Below the pieces are notes generated by a model. The model did no database searches and was not told the DNA's origin. It saw only the letters and a list, made by a program, of their open reading frames with translations. A DNA stretch of 14,719 nt from contig CACXHH010000044.1 in NCBI GenBank assembly GCA_902767455.1, positions 1 to 14,719 on the forward strand, given 5' to 3'. The translations under genes and the position numbers were made by a program. Position 1 is the stretch's first letter, and each line of letters starts with the position of its first letter. Positions 6,082-13,486 of this stretch are shown here, in pieces. The DNA is from an uncultured Eubacteriales bacterium. Lineage in GTDB: Bacteria; Bacillota; Clostridia; Christensenellales; Borkfalkiaceae.

Positions 6082-6112
6082 TTTCGCGCGGAAAAATATT
6101 CAGAGCGCGAAA
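6082..6112 (+). promoter_or_regulatory. Inverted repeat in the copA leader
   Basis: TTTCGCGC (6082-6089) and GCGCGAAA (6105-6112) flank a 15-nt A-rich loop. It starts about 5 nt into the predicted mRNA and ends 4 nt before the ribosome site TAAGGAT (6117-6123). It may be an operator for a metal-sensing repressor or an mRNA stem that protects or gates the 5' end. Confidence 0.4.
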
Positions 6113-6128
6113 ACGGTAAGGATAAACG

Positions 6129-8639
6129 ATGAAAGAAAAGTTTTCGGTCGGCGGAATGAGCTGTTCGGCTTGCGTGGCGCGCGTTGAAAAGGCGGTCGCA
6201 AAGCTCGAAGGCGTTTCGGAAGTTACGGTAAGTTTGTTGACGAACGAAATGTCCGTCAATTATTCGTCGCCGTGCAACGAAGAAAAGATTATTTCCGCAG
6301 TCGGCGCGGCGGGGTACAAGGCTTCGGTTTTAAAGAAAACCACGGCGGCTCCGCGAAAAGACAAAGAAACGACGTCGCTTCTCGTAAGGCTTGCGATAAG
6401 CGTCGTTCTTTTGCTTGCGCTCATGTATATTTCAATGGGACCTATGATAGGGCTGAAACTTCCTTCATTCCTGACCGAAGGCGTCGGCGTGGTAGTTTGC
6501 GCCTTTCTCGAGATGGCGATAGCGCTGTCGATAATGATAATCCACGGAAGGTTTTTCGTCAGCGGAACGAAGTCGCTTTTACACCTTTCTCCGAATATGG
6601 ATACGCTCGTGGCTCTCGGAAGCGGAGCAAGCTTTTTATACAGCGCCTACGTCACGGTGACGATACTCGTTGCTTACTTAAACGGCGTTCACGCGGCGCA
6701 TCTTATTCACGATCTTTACTTCGAAGGCGCGGCGATGATAGTAACTCTCGTAACCGTCGGAAAGACGCTCGAAAGTTATTCAAAGAGAAAAACGACAAAC
6801 TCTTACGAGAGTTTGTTGAGCCTTGCCCCTAAAACGGCTACGATTTTAAACGGTGAAGTTGAAAGCGTCGTCGCGGTGGAAGCCGTTAAGACGGGCGATG
6901 TTTTCGTCGTGAGAACGGGCGAACAGATACCCGTCGACGGCGAAGTTATCAAGGGCTCGTGCTCGGTAAACGAATCGTATCTTACGGGCGAGAGTATTCC
7001 CGTGGATAAGACTATCGGAAGCAAACTTTCGGCTTCGACGGTAAACCTGAACGGCTACGTCGTGGCGAAAGCTACGAGCGTCGGCGAAGATACGACTTTC
7101 AGTAAAATACTCGAAATGGTCAAAAACGTAAATCTCACCAAGGCGCCGATAGCAAGGCTTGCCGACAAGGTCGCGGGGATATTCGTTCCCGCGGTCATGG
7201 GCGTAGCGCTCGTGGTATTCGCGATATGGATGATAACGGGCGCAGGCGTGTCGACTTCTCTGCAAAGAGCCGTCGCGGTACTCGTCATCTCGTGTCCGTG
7301 CGCGCTTGGGCTTGCCACTCCCGTTGCCATAATGGTCGGAAGCGGCGTAGGCGCAAAACACGGCGTGCTGTATAAAAACGCGACGGGGCTTGAAACGGCA
7401 GGCAAGGTCAACGCCGTCGTGCTCGACAAAACGGGCACCGTCACCGTCGGTATGCCCGTCGTTTCAGACGTTATTCCCGTAAACGGCGTGAGCGTTGACG
7501 AGTTGGAGAGCGTAGCTCTGTCGCTCGAAAGATTGAGCGAACACCCGCTGTCCGTCGCCGTCACCAACGGCGTTACGGCAAAAACTTCGGCTGTCGAAAA
7601 CTTCAGAACGCTTGCGGGGCTCGGGCTTGAAGGCGTGATAGACGGAAAAATGGCTTTAGGCGGCAACGCCGCGCTTATGAAGGCGCGCGGGATAGACGTT
7701 TCTTCGATAGACGCCGACGCGCTGTCGAACGAAGGAAAAACGCCGCTGTACTTTGCTTTCGACGGAAGGCTTCTCGGCGTTATAGCCGTTGCCGACAGAG
7801 AAAAGAAAAGCGCGCGCGCTGTGATCGAAAATCTCAATAAGAGCGGCGTAGAAGTTTATATGCTCACGGGCGACAACGAAAAAACTGCTCGCGCGGTCGC
7901 AAAGAGAGTGGGTATCCCGCCCGAAAACGTTTACGCGGGCGTTTTGCCCGACGACAAAGCAAACGTCGTCAAAGCGCTCAAACGAAACCGCGTCGTGGCT
8001 ATGGTAGGCGACGGAGTGAACGACGCCGTGGCTTTGAGCGAAGCGCATCTCGGCGTGGCGGTCGCGGAAGGATCGTTCGTCGCCGTGGACAGCGCCGACG
8101 TAGTGCTTATGAACGACCTTGCGGGGCTTGCGTTCGCGCTCAAGCTTTCGCGTAAGACGATAAAAAATATAAAAGAGAACTTGTTCTGGGCGTTTATTTA
8201 CAACGTTATTTGTATTCCGATAGCGGGCGGAGCGCTCGCGGGGCTCGGGATAACGCTTTCGCCCATGATCGCCGCCGCGGCGATGAGCTTGTCGAGCCTG
8301 TTCGTGGTGACGAACGCGTTAAGGCTCAACGCCGTTCGCCCGGACGAGATAACTATCGGCTGTGACGACGAGTCCTGTACGCTTACGGGCGACGTCGAAG
8401 AAAATTCAAATGGCGATAATTCGCCGAGGGAGATAAAAATGGAAAAAGTTTATAACGTAGAAGGAATGATGTGCGCGCATTGCGAAATGCACGTTAAAAA
8501 AGCCGTTGAAAACGTCGAAGGCGTACAGAGTTGCGTTGCCGACAGAAACGCAAAAACGGCCACCGTCGTTATGGCGGAAGGCACGGACGAAAACGCCATC
8601 AAAGCGGCTATCGTCGACGCAGGTTACGAAGTAAAATAA
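6129..8639 (+). CDS. copA: P1B-type copper-translocating ATPase with N- and C-terminal HMA domains
   Basis: An 836-residue membrane pump that exports Cu(I) using ATP. An N-terminal HMA domain has GMSCSAC (Cys12, Cys15). Membrane segments lie at about 86-102, 116-138, 158-180 and 195-214, then 350-370, 380-404, 684-705 and 707-730. The actuator loop has TGES (286-289); CPC is 389-391; the phosphorylated Asp433 lies in DKTGT; His472-Pro473 is the nucleotide-binding HP pair; GDGVND is 627-632. YN (691-692) and MSLSS (719-723) are Cu(I)-site motifs. After a charged linker (about 752-770) comes a second HMA domain, residues 771-836, with MMCAHC (Cys782, Cys785). A C-terminal HMA is unusual and looks like a fused CopZ. 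Start: TAAGGAT is 5 nt before the ATG. Confidence 0.95.
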   Translation: MKEKFSVGGMSCSACVARVEKAVAKLEGVSEVTVSLLTNEMSVNYSSPCNEEKIISAVGAAGYKASVLKKTTAAPRKDKETTSLLVRLAISVVLLLALMYISMGPMIGLKLPSFLTEGVGVVVCAFLEMAIALSIMIIHGRFFVSGTKSLLHLSPNMDTLVALGSGASFLYSAYVTVTILVAYLNGVHAAHLIHDLYFEGAAMIVTLVTVGKTLESYSKRKTTNSYESLLSLAPKTATILNGEVESVVAVEAVKTGDVFVVRTGEQIPVDGEVIKGSCSVNESYLTGESIPVDKTIGSKLSASTVNLNGYVVAKATSVGEDTTFSKILEMVKNVNLTKAPIARLADKVAGIFVPAVMGVALVVFAIWMITGAGVSTSLQRAVAVLVISCPCALGLATPVAIMVGSGVGAKHGVLYKNATGLETAGKVNAVVLDKTGTVTVGMPVVSDVIPVNGVSVDELESVALSLERLSEHPLSVAVTNGVTAKTSAVENFRTLAGLGLEGVIDGKMALGGNAALMKARGIDVSSIDADALSNEGKTPLYFAFDGRLLGVIAVADREKKSARAVIENLNKSGVEVYMLTGDNEKTARAVAKRVGIPPENVYAGVLPDDKANVVKALKRNRVVAMVGDGVNDAVALSEAHLGVAVAEGSFVAVDSADVVLMNDLAGLAFALKLSRKTIKNIKENLFWAFIYNVICIPIAGGALAGLGITLSPMIAAAAMSLSSLFVVTNALRLNAVRPDEITIGCDDESCTLTGDVEENSNGDNSPREIKMEKVYNVEGMMCAHCEMHVKKAVENVEGVQSCVADRNAKTATVVMAEGTDENAIKAAIVDAGYEVK
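8426..8438 (+). promoter_or_regulatory. Internal ribosome-binding site inside copA
   Basis: GAGGGAGA (8426-8433) contains GGAG at 8429-8432, 6 nt before an in-frame ATG at 8439. Strength and spacing match the sites of ordinary genes here, such as the phosphatase (GGAG, 6 nt). It lies exactly at the linker that precedes the C-terminal HMA domain, whose ATG begins a CopZ-sized product. Confidence 0.5.
8439..8639 (+). CDS. Possible internally initiated CopZ-like copper chaperone, nested in frame in copA
   Basis: If translation starts at Met771 of the ATPase frame, the product is a free 66-residue HMA protein with the MMCAHC copper-binding loop near residues 11-15. That is the size of a standalone CopZ. 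CopZ proteins carry Cu(I) in the cytosol to CopA and to copper-sensing repressors. The arrangement looks like a copA-copZ pair whose stop codon was lost: the linker sequence before the ATG reads like an intergenic ribosome site. Whether the internal start is used cannot be told from sequence; the domain may simply serve as a tethered second metal-binding domain. Confidence 0.4.
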   Translation: MEKVYNVEGMMCAHCEMHVKKAVENVEGVQSCVADRNAKTATVVMAEGTDENAIKAAIVDAGYEVK

Positions 8640-8668
8640 TTTGGCTGTAACGCGTTTATAGGATAATT

Positions 8669-9454
8669 ATGAATAAAAAAGAGATCAATCCGTTGGATAA
8701 TATAGTCATCGACGGCGGTTTTACGGCTATCTTCCGTACCGTAGGGTTTATAGGCGACAGCTTGTCGTCCGGCGAGCACGAATCGTTTATGAACGGTCAG
8801 ATAGGCTATTACGACTATTTCGAGTATTCCTGGGGGCAGTTTCTTGCGAGAAAATGCGGGTTCACCGCCTATAATTTTTCTCGCGGGGGGCTTACGTGCA
8901 AGACCTTTCTCGATTACGCGGAAGAAAATAACGTTTTCTGCGCCGAAAAGGCTTGTCAGGCTTACGTCGTCGCTCTTTGCGTAAACGACGTGACGGGGCT
9001 CATCGACGGCACGGCGTATCCGCACGGTTTCGGTGAAGATCTCGGGCGCAGTCTTGACGTAGACACATTTACCGGCGCTTATCGCACTATAATAGAAAAG
9101 ATACTTTTGCTCGAGCCGCAGGCGCGTATCTTCGTTATGACGCCGCCTATTCAGGACGGGGACGAGGAAAAACGGAGTATTCTTTACGATAAGGTGAGCG
9201 AATTTTTGCGTAAGCTCAAAGACGAATACAAGTTTTTATACGTTATCGACCTTCGCAAACACGCGCCGAAATACGATGAGGAATTTCATAAAAAATATTA
9301 CTGCGGCGGGCATCTCAACGCCATGGGCTACAAGTATACCGCGGATATCGTCGGCACTTATATAGACTTCATCATAAGAGAGAATTACGAAGATTTCAAT
9401 CAGGTCGCCTTTATAGGAAAAAAAGAGTTTAACGAGAACTATCCCCGCCGATAA
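8669..9454 (+). CDS. SGNH/GDSL-family hydrolase
   Basis: A 261-residue protein without signal peptide, so probably cytosolic. Block I is VGFIGDSLSSG with nucleophile Ser31; the oxyanion glycine is in SRGG (about 71-74); block III has Asn106 in CVND; block V has His215 in CGGHLNAMGY. The residue three before the histidine, usually Asp in DxxH, is Cys212, so the triad may be a Ser-His dyad or use another acid. The family cleaves esters, often acetyl groups on sugars. AGGATA precedes the ATG by 3 nt. It starts 29 nt after copA and is probably in the same transcript, though no functional link to copper is evident. Confidence 0.82.
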   Translation: MNKKEINPLDNIVIDGGFTAIFRTVGFIGDSLSSGEHESFMNGQIGYYDYFEYSWGQFLARKCGFTAYNFSRGGLTCKTFLDYAEENNVFCAEKACQAYVVALCVNDVTGLIDGTAYPHGFGEDLGRSLDVDTFTGAYRTIIEKILLLEPQARIFVMTPPIQDGDEEKRSILYDKVSEFLRKLKDEYKFLYVIDLRKHAPKYDEEFHKKYYCGGHLNAMGYKYTADIVGTYIDFIIRENYEDFNQVAFIGKKEFNENYPRR

Positions 9455-9482
9455 GTCGATTATCGTGTTTTTTTGCTGAAAT

Positions 9483-10451
9483 ATGATCAAATACTATTTA
9501 CTCGTGGTGCTTGCGACGCTGCTGTATTCCGTGCAGTTCGTATTTACCAAAATGTACCAGAAAAGAGAAGGCGACACGTCTTTCGTGATGATGGTGTTTA
9601 CAGCCGTCGTTTCGACGGCGTCGCTTATATACCTTACGATCCTGAACGGCTTTAAAATCGAAATACAGCTGTTTTCGGTGATAATTTCCGTCGTCGTTGC
9701 TCTGTCTACGCAGATCAACAGAGTGTTTTCCGTAAAGCTTATGGCGCGCGGAAGCATAGCGTTGTTTTCGATATTCAATATGCTCGGCGGAATGCTCGTG
9801 CCCTTCTTTTACGGCGTTATCGCGCTGGGCGATCAAATGAGCGTTTTCAAGATTTTAGCCGTCGTACTTATCGTCGTTTCTATCTATTTTTTGATAGGAA
9901 AAACGGGCTCGGGTAAGGCAATTTCGGTGATAATAATCGTATTCGGTATAATAACCTTCTTCACGAACGGTTTTACGGGTATGCTGTTTTCGATGCACCA
10001 GAAAAGCGGGTACGTTAAAGTCGACGAAGTAAGTTTCAATATCCTGTGTAATGCGAGCTTGCTTCTCTCTTCTTTGATAGCTATGGGCGTGATGGCGGTA
10101 AATAAGCGCGTAAAAGCCAAAACCGCCGCGACGACCTACGGAAACGCAAGGGAGAATTCGGCGCCTATCGAAAGCCCTATCGCTAATGAAAAGAGAAAAA
10201 ACGGCGCGTTTATCTACGCGCTTATATCCGTGCTTATATGCGTCGGGTACGCCGCCGTGCACGCCACGGCAGATCTTATCCAGACGTTTTGCTATAACTA
10301 TCTTGACGTAAGCGTCGAAACTACGATAATCACGGGCGGGTGTCTGGTGTTCTCCACCTTGTCGGGAATGTTATTCGGCGAAAAGCCTACGCTGAAAATT
10401 ATAATTTCGGTAGCCCTTGCCGCGGTCGGTACCGTATTTATAGTTCTTTAA
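9483..10451 (+). CDS. EamA/DMT-superfamily transporter-like membrane protein
   Basis: A 322-residue polytopic protein with about ten predicted membrane segments in two five-segment halves (roughly 3-23, 33-54, 62-78, 91-113, 121-138; then 146-166, 185-206, 241-259, 281-297, 303-322). The end, FGEKPTLKIIISVALAAVGTVF, resembles the closing helix of EamA domains. A hydrophilic loop of about 30 residues (208-240) separates parts of the second half. Members move small metabolites or sugars; the substrate is not evident. Spacing of 28 nt after the SGNH hydrolase suggests an operon. No strong Shine-Dalgarno is seen before the ATG. Confidence 0.75.
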   Translation: MIKYYLLVVLATLLYSVQFVFTKMYQKREGDTSFVMMVFTAVVSTASLIYLTILNGFKIEIQLFSVIISVVVALSTQINRVFSVKLMARGSIALFSIFNMLGGMLVPFFYGVIALGDQMSVFKILAVVLIVVSIYFLIGKTGSGKAISVIIIVFGIITFFTNGFTGMLFSMHQKSGYVKVDEVSFNILCNASLLLSSLIAMGVMAVNKRVKAKTAATTYGNARENSAPIESPIANEKRKNGAFIYALISVLICVGYAAVHATADLIQTFCYNYLDVSVETTIITGGCLVFSTLSGMLFGEKPTLKIIISVALAAVGTVFIVL

Positions 10452-10461
10452 AAATACAAAA

Positions 10462-10510
10462 GTCCGCCTATAATGCCGTTAATCGTAGGTTTTGGCTTTT
10501 TGCGGCGGAC
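10462..10510 (+). promoter_or_regulatory. Leader stem just before the PHP gene ribosome site
   Basis: GTCCGCC (10462-10468) pairs with GGCGGAC (10504-10510) around a 35-nt loop. It ends directly at the ribosome site GGAAAGGA (10511-10518). It could modulate translation of the PHP gene or protect its mRNA end. The evidence is the pairing only. Confidence 0.25.
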
Positions 10511-10523
10511 GGAAAGGATAAAA

Positions 10524-11201
10524 ATGTATATATATGAAACTCATTGTCATACGAATCTCGTGAGCGCCTGTTCGGACTTTACGCCCGAGCAAATAGTCGA
10601 ATTGTACGTTAAAAACGGATACGCGGGGCTGTTCGTGACAGATCACTTTCTCAACGGGAACACCACCGTTGACAGATCGCTTCCCTACGAAGAGCAGATC
10701 GACGCCTTTTGCCGCGGCTACGAAGCTGTAAAAAAGGCGGCGGGTGATAAACTTCAAGTCTTTTTCGGGTTCGAGTATTCGTACAAGGGAACGGACTTTC
10801 TCATCTACGGCTGGGATAAGGAAGATTTGAAAAAACAAAAAATCATACTCGATCTTTCTTTAAAGCAGTTGAGCGTATATTGCAGGGAACGGGGCGTGCT
10901 TGCCGTGCACGCTCACCCGTTCAGGGAAGCCGGTTATATCGACCATATACGCCTTTACCCCGAGGTCGAAGGCGTAGAAGTTTACAACGCTTGCCGTAAC
11001 GAGTTGTGCAACAGTCTTGGCGAATATTACGCGAAAGCTTATTCAAAACCCGTGACGGCGGGAACGGACATTCACCATTTTAATCAGAAATATCTCGGCG
11101 GAATGGCTTTTGAAAACGAGCTTACTTCCGTAAACGACTTTATCGCCGCCGTGAGAGAGGGTAGCGGCAAGATAGTGAAGCTTGAAAATAAACTCGTATA
11201 A
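10524..11201 (+). CDS. PHP-domain phosphoesterase
   Basis: A 225-residue cytosolic protein with the PHP metal-site motifs in order: HCHT (His7, His9), TDH (Asp40, His41), FEY with Glu84, HAHP (His129, His131) and TDIH (Asp182, His184). This set binds two or three divalent metals and hydrolyses phosphoesters. Stand-alone members include histidinol phosphatase, 3',5'-nucleoside bisphosphate phosphatase and tyrosine-phosphatase types; I cannot choose among them. The start at 10524 is set by GGAAAGGA 5 nt before the ATG; a longer reading from 10473 lacks a ribosome site. It is last in the run copA, SGNH, EamA, PHP. Confidence 0.85.
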   Translation: MYIYETHCHTNLVSACSDFTPEQIVELYVKNGYAGLFVTDHFLNGNTTVDRSLPYEEQIDAFCRGYEAVKKAAGDKLQVFFGFEYSYKGTDFLIYGWDKEDLKKQKIILDLSLKQLSVYCRERGVLAVHAHPFREAGYIDHIRLYPEVEGVEVYNACRNELCNSLGEYYAKAYSKPVTAGTDIHHFNQKYLGGMAFENELTSVNDFIAAVREGSGKIVKLENKLV

Positions 11202-11255
11202 AAAGGCGATAATCGACTTATAGGCAGGCTTTTGCCTTTAAAATCGCGAAAAAAG

Positions 11256-11280
11256 CGTATCTGATACGTAGATTTTTTTT
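11256..11280 (+). terminator. Weak terminator after the PHP gene
   Basis: CGTAT-CTG-ATACG (11256-11268) is followed after TAGA by T8 (11273-11280). The stem is short, and a second small hairpin AGGCA/TGCCT (11222-11237) lies before it. The next promoter begins at 11290, so a transcript boundary here is sensible. Confidence 0.45.
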
Positions 11281-11289
11281 AAAAGCATA

Positions 11290-11318
11290 TTGACCTTGTT
11301 TAAAAGTCGGTGTATAAT
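11290..11318 (+). promoter_or_regulatory. Promoter of the GH43-AraC operon
   Basis: TTGACC (11290-11295) and TATAAT (11313-11318) are separated by 17 bp. The predicted start near 11325 rules out translation from the GTG at 11310, which overlaps the -10 box, and supports a start further downstream. Confidence 0.75.
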
Positions 11319-11360
11319 AGACGCGTCAGCATACGAAAGACAAAAAGGAGCCGTATCAGC

Positions 11361-12359
11361 TTGAATTTTCGTCTTAAAATTATTTTGCCTGCTTTGGTTG
11401 CGGTACTCGCGCTTGTCGCGCTTATCGCCGCCGTAGTGATAATAAAAAACAATTCGTCGGACGAAACGCCCGACAAAACGGAAGTGAATAAAATGAACGA
11501 ATACGTAAATCCATTGCTCGAAGGCGCCGATCCCTTCGTTTTAAATTACGGCGGAAAATATTACCTTTACTGCACGAGCGCCGACGACGGCTATAAGCTG
11601 TACGTTTCCGATAACCTTACCGACTGGAAGGAGGACGGATATTCGCTGAAAAAAGGCGACGTCAAGGGCGAAGGCGGCTTCTGGGCGCCCGAAGTTATGG
11701 AAAGGGGCGGCAAGTTCTATATGGTATATACCGCCGACGAACATATCGGCATAGCCGTTTCCGACAGTCCGCGCGGACCTTTCAGACAGGCTGAAAAGCG
11801 TTGGCTTTCCGAGAGAAAGGCTATCGACGGGCACTTCTTCGTCGACGACGACGGCAGCGTATATCTTTATTACGTCCGTTTCGATAATGCAAATCTTATC
11901 TACGGCGCTAAACTCAACGACGATCTCACTCTCGACGAAGAAAACGAAAAGTTTATTCTTCGCACGAGCTACGGGTGGGAGCAGATGGACTGCGACGTTG
12001 CCGAAGGTCCCTTCGTTTTGAAACACGACGGGAAGTACTATCTCACGTATTCGGTAAACCACACGAGAAGCCCATATTACGCGGTGGCGTGCGCCGTTTC
12101 TTCTTCGCCGCTGTCGGGGTTTGAGAAATACGAAGAGCCTATCCTTTCAAAGACGGACGCAGTAGTGGGCACGGGGCATCATAGCTTCGTAAAAACCAAC
12201 AAAGGCGAACTTGCGATAGTGTATCATTGCCACGCTTCCCCGACGACTTTCCGCCCGCGCATGGTCTGCGTCGACAGGGCGGCTTTCGTCACGGAGAACG
12301 GCGAAACGGTTCTGAAAGTTTTCGGACCGACGAACACTCCGCAAAAGAAATTCGGGTAA
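11361..12359 (+). CDS. Glycoside hydrolase family 43 protein, N-terminal membrane anchor
   Basis: A 332-residue five-bladed propeller glycosidase. Asp57 in GADPFV fits the general base, Asp156 in IDGHFF the pKa modulator, and Glu215 in EGPFVLK the acid; TGHHSF (271-276) holds a conserved histidine. GH43 enzymes cleave arabinose or xylose linkages in arabinan and arabinoxylan by inversion. Residues about 5-28 form one hydrophobic helix with a basic start and no lipobox cysteine, so the enzyme is probably membrane-anchored outside the cell. Start: TTG at 11361, 10 nt after AAAGGAG (11344-11350). The GTG at 11310 lies inside the promoter. An AraC regulator follows at 18 nt. Linkage specificity cannot be read from these motifs. 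Confidence 0.88.
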   Translation: MNFRLKIILPALVAVLALVALIAAVVIIKNNSSDETPDKTEVNKMNEYVNPLLEGADPFVLNYGGKYYLYCTSADDGYKLYVSDNLTDWKEDGYSLKKGDVKGEGGFWAPEVMERGGKFYMVYTADEHIGIAVSDSPRGPFRQAEKRWLSERKAIDGHFFVDDDGSVYLYYVRFDNANLIYGAKLNDDLTLDEENEKFILRTSYGWEQMDCDVAEGPFVLKHDGKYYLTYSVNHTRSPYYAVACAVSSSPLSGFEKYEEPILSKTDAVVGTGHHSFVKTNKGELAIVYHCHASPTTFRPRMVCVDRAAFVTENGETVLKVFGPTNTPQKKFG

Positions 12360-12377
12360 TCTTCTTAATAGAATATT

Positions 12378-13223
12378 ATGGAAAAAATATTCAAAATCGA
12401 ATACAACCTTACGCATCTTGACGACTCCAAGATAACGTATTACGGCAAGAGATCTCCGTATCTCTTTCTGTACGAAGGCAGGCACGTCGGTTACGAATAC
12501 AACAAAAAAGGTTACTACATAAAGCGTGAAAACGGCACCACGTATCTTCTTGCGTACACCAAAAGCGGCTCGGCGACCGTCACTTACGATAAAGAGACGG
12601 TCACTTTGACGGCGGGAAGCCTTCTTTTTATAAACCTTGCTCTTCAAAGCGAGATCAGCGCCGAAAACAGCCACTGGGAAATATATTTCATACACCTTTA
12701 CGGTCCGGAGATCGACCTTATCTACAAAAGTTTTTATCGCGATTACGGCTTTTGCATGCGCGATTTCAAAAGCGAAAAATTCGTGGAAACGATAAACGCG
12801 CTGTATAAGATATATAAAAAAGAAGACGTCGATATTTTCAACGCTTCGCAATTGATCTACGGAATGTTGATGGATATTCTTTCACAGCGCAAGCCCGTAA
12901 AATACGACCACACCGTCACTGAAATAATCGACTATATCGAAGCTCACTACGCCGAGCCGTTCAATATCGACGATCTGTGCCGTAAACTGTTTATGTCGAA
13001 ATCGTATCTTATACATAAGTTTCACGACGGAACGGGTATGTCGCCGAAAAAATATCTTACGGACGTAAGGATACGGAAGGCGAAAATGTATCTCGCGCAG
13101 ACCGAGCGTTCGGTCGCCGATATCGCCGCTTTGACGGGCTTTGAAAACGAAAAGAATATCTATTACGCCTTTAAATCGGTCACGGGCTATTCGCCGACCG
13201 AGTTCAGAAACAATATACATTAA
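12378..13223 (+). CDS. AraC-family transcriptional regulator
   Basis: A 281-residue protein with an N-terminal cupin-like sugar-sensing half (about 20-110) and the C-terminal double helix-turn-helix (about 180-280): FNIDDLCRKLFMSKSYLIHKF for the first and SVADIAALTGFENEKNIYYAF for the second, ending in GYSPTEFRN, the family's usual close. It lies 18 nt after the GH43 gene with no promoter between, so it is cotranscribed and probably activates the same operon when plant-derived sugar is present (inference). The Shine-Dalgarno is weak, which suggests translation coupled to the upstream gene. The terminator overlaps its stop codon. Confidence 0.9.
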   Translation: MEKIFKIEYNLTHLDDSKITYYGKRSPYLFLYEGRHVGYEYNKKGYYIKRENGTTYLLAYTKSGSATVTYDKETVTLTAGSLLFINLALQSEISAENSHWEIYFIHLYGPEIDLIYKSFYRDYGFCMRDFKSEKFVETINALYKIYKKEDVDIFNASQLIYGMLMDILSQRKPVKYDHTVTEIIDYIEAHYAEPFNIDDLCRKLFMSKSYLIHKFHDGTGMSPKKYLTDVRIRKAKMYLAQTERSVADIAALTGFENEKNIYYAFKSVTGYSPTEFRNNIH

Positions 13224-13258
13224 AAAACCTTGCCTTCGAGTCTCGGGCAAGGTTTTTT
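13222..13258 (+). terminator. Terminator of the GH43-AraC operon
   Basis: AAAAAACCTTGCC (13222-13234) pairs with GGCAAGGTTTTTT (13246-13258), with an inner CGA/TCG mini-stem. The stem begins within the AraC stop codon and ends in T6. It is a clear intrinsic terminator. Confidence 0.9.
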
Positions 13259-13263
13259 GTATA

Positions 13264-13359
13264 CAAAGCTATTGCTTTGATGATATGCACGCCTTGCGGC
13301 GTGATGATATGCAAGGTTTGTGCCTTGACGATATGCGCGCCTGACGGCGTGGTGAATAG
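13264..13359. repeat. Tandem array of four 24-nt hairpin units with covarying stems
   Basis: Each unit is a 6-bp stem, a 4-nt loop, the second 6-nt arm, and an 8-nt linker. Stems: CAAAGC/GCTTTG, CACGCC/GGCGTG, CAAGGT/GCCTTG (one G-U), CGCGCC/GGCGTG (one G-U). Linkers: ATGATATG, ATGATATG, ACGATATG, GTGAATAG. The arms differ between units while pairing is kept, so structure and linker are conserved rather than stem sequence. The array starts 5 nt after the operon terminator. It has no ribosome site and no reading frame of note. I have only an unverified impression of similar hairpin/ATGATATG runs in other gut Clostridia. Confidence 0.85.
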
Positions 13360-13447
13360 ATGAAAATTATTATATACTTAAGCCGAGAGCAACAAGGCGG
13401 AATTAATTTTCGCCGATAAGTCGCTCACGACACCTAAGCTCTAACGG
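13360..13447. other. Noncoding stretch after the hairpin array
   Basis: No gene is seen. A 7-bp stem GGCGGAA/TTTCGCC-type hairpin lies at 13396-13414, preceded by A/T-rich sequence with several TATA-like strings (about 13368-13380). It may be the non-repetitive tail of the same element as the array. Nothing else is identifiable. Confidence 0.35.
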
Positions 13448-13474
13448 TTTTTGCTTTAAGAAGGAAAGCAAAAA
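13448..13474 (-). terminator. Stem-loop, likely terminator of the DUF4886 gene
   Basis: TTTTTGCTTT (13448-13457) and AAAGCAAAAA (13465-13474) pair perfectly around a 7-nt loop. On the minus strand it lies 12 nt after the stop codon at 13487. The stem is A/T-rich and the tail after it is not pure U, so efficiency is uncertain. Confidence 0.5.
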
Positions 13475-13486
13475 AGTTAATTAAAA

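Noticed and set aside
6000..6128. CopY-type operator (TACANNTGTA) before copA
   Set aside because: No copy of the box is seen on either strand in this interval.
5819..6259. Minus-strand open frame across the orphan-transcript 3' end and the copA start
   Set aside because: It crosses a strong terminator, the copA promoter and the copA coding start, and resembles no known protein.
7055..7837. Long minus-strand open frame (260 codons) inside copA, rich in Ser, Thr, Ala and Pro
   Set aside because: It lies wholly within a clear P1B ATPase gene, has no ribosome site or recognisable domain, and its composition is that of an antisense shadow.
12147..12851. Minus-strand open frame (234 codons) spanning the GH43-AraC junction
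   Set aside because: It is antisense to two well-supported genes and has no ribosome site or domain.
13264..13359. Reading the 24-nt periodic array as a CRISPR
   Set aside because: The conserved part is only 8 nt, the variable part is a self-complementary hairpin rather than a unique spacer, and no cas gene is near.
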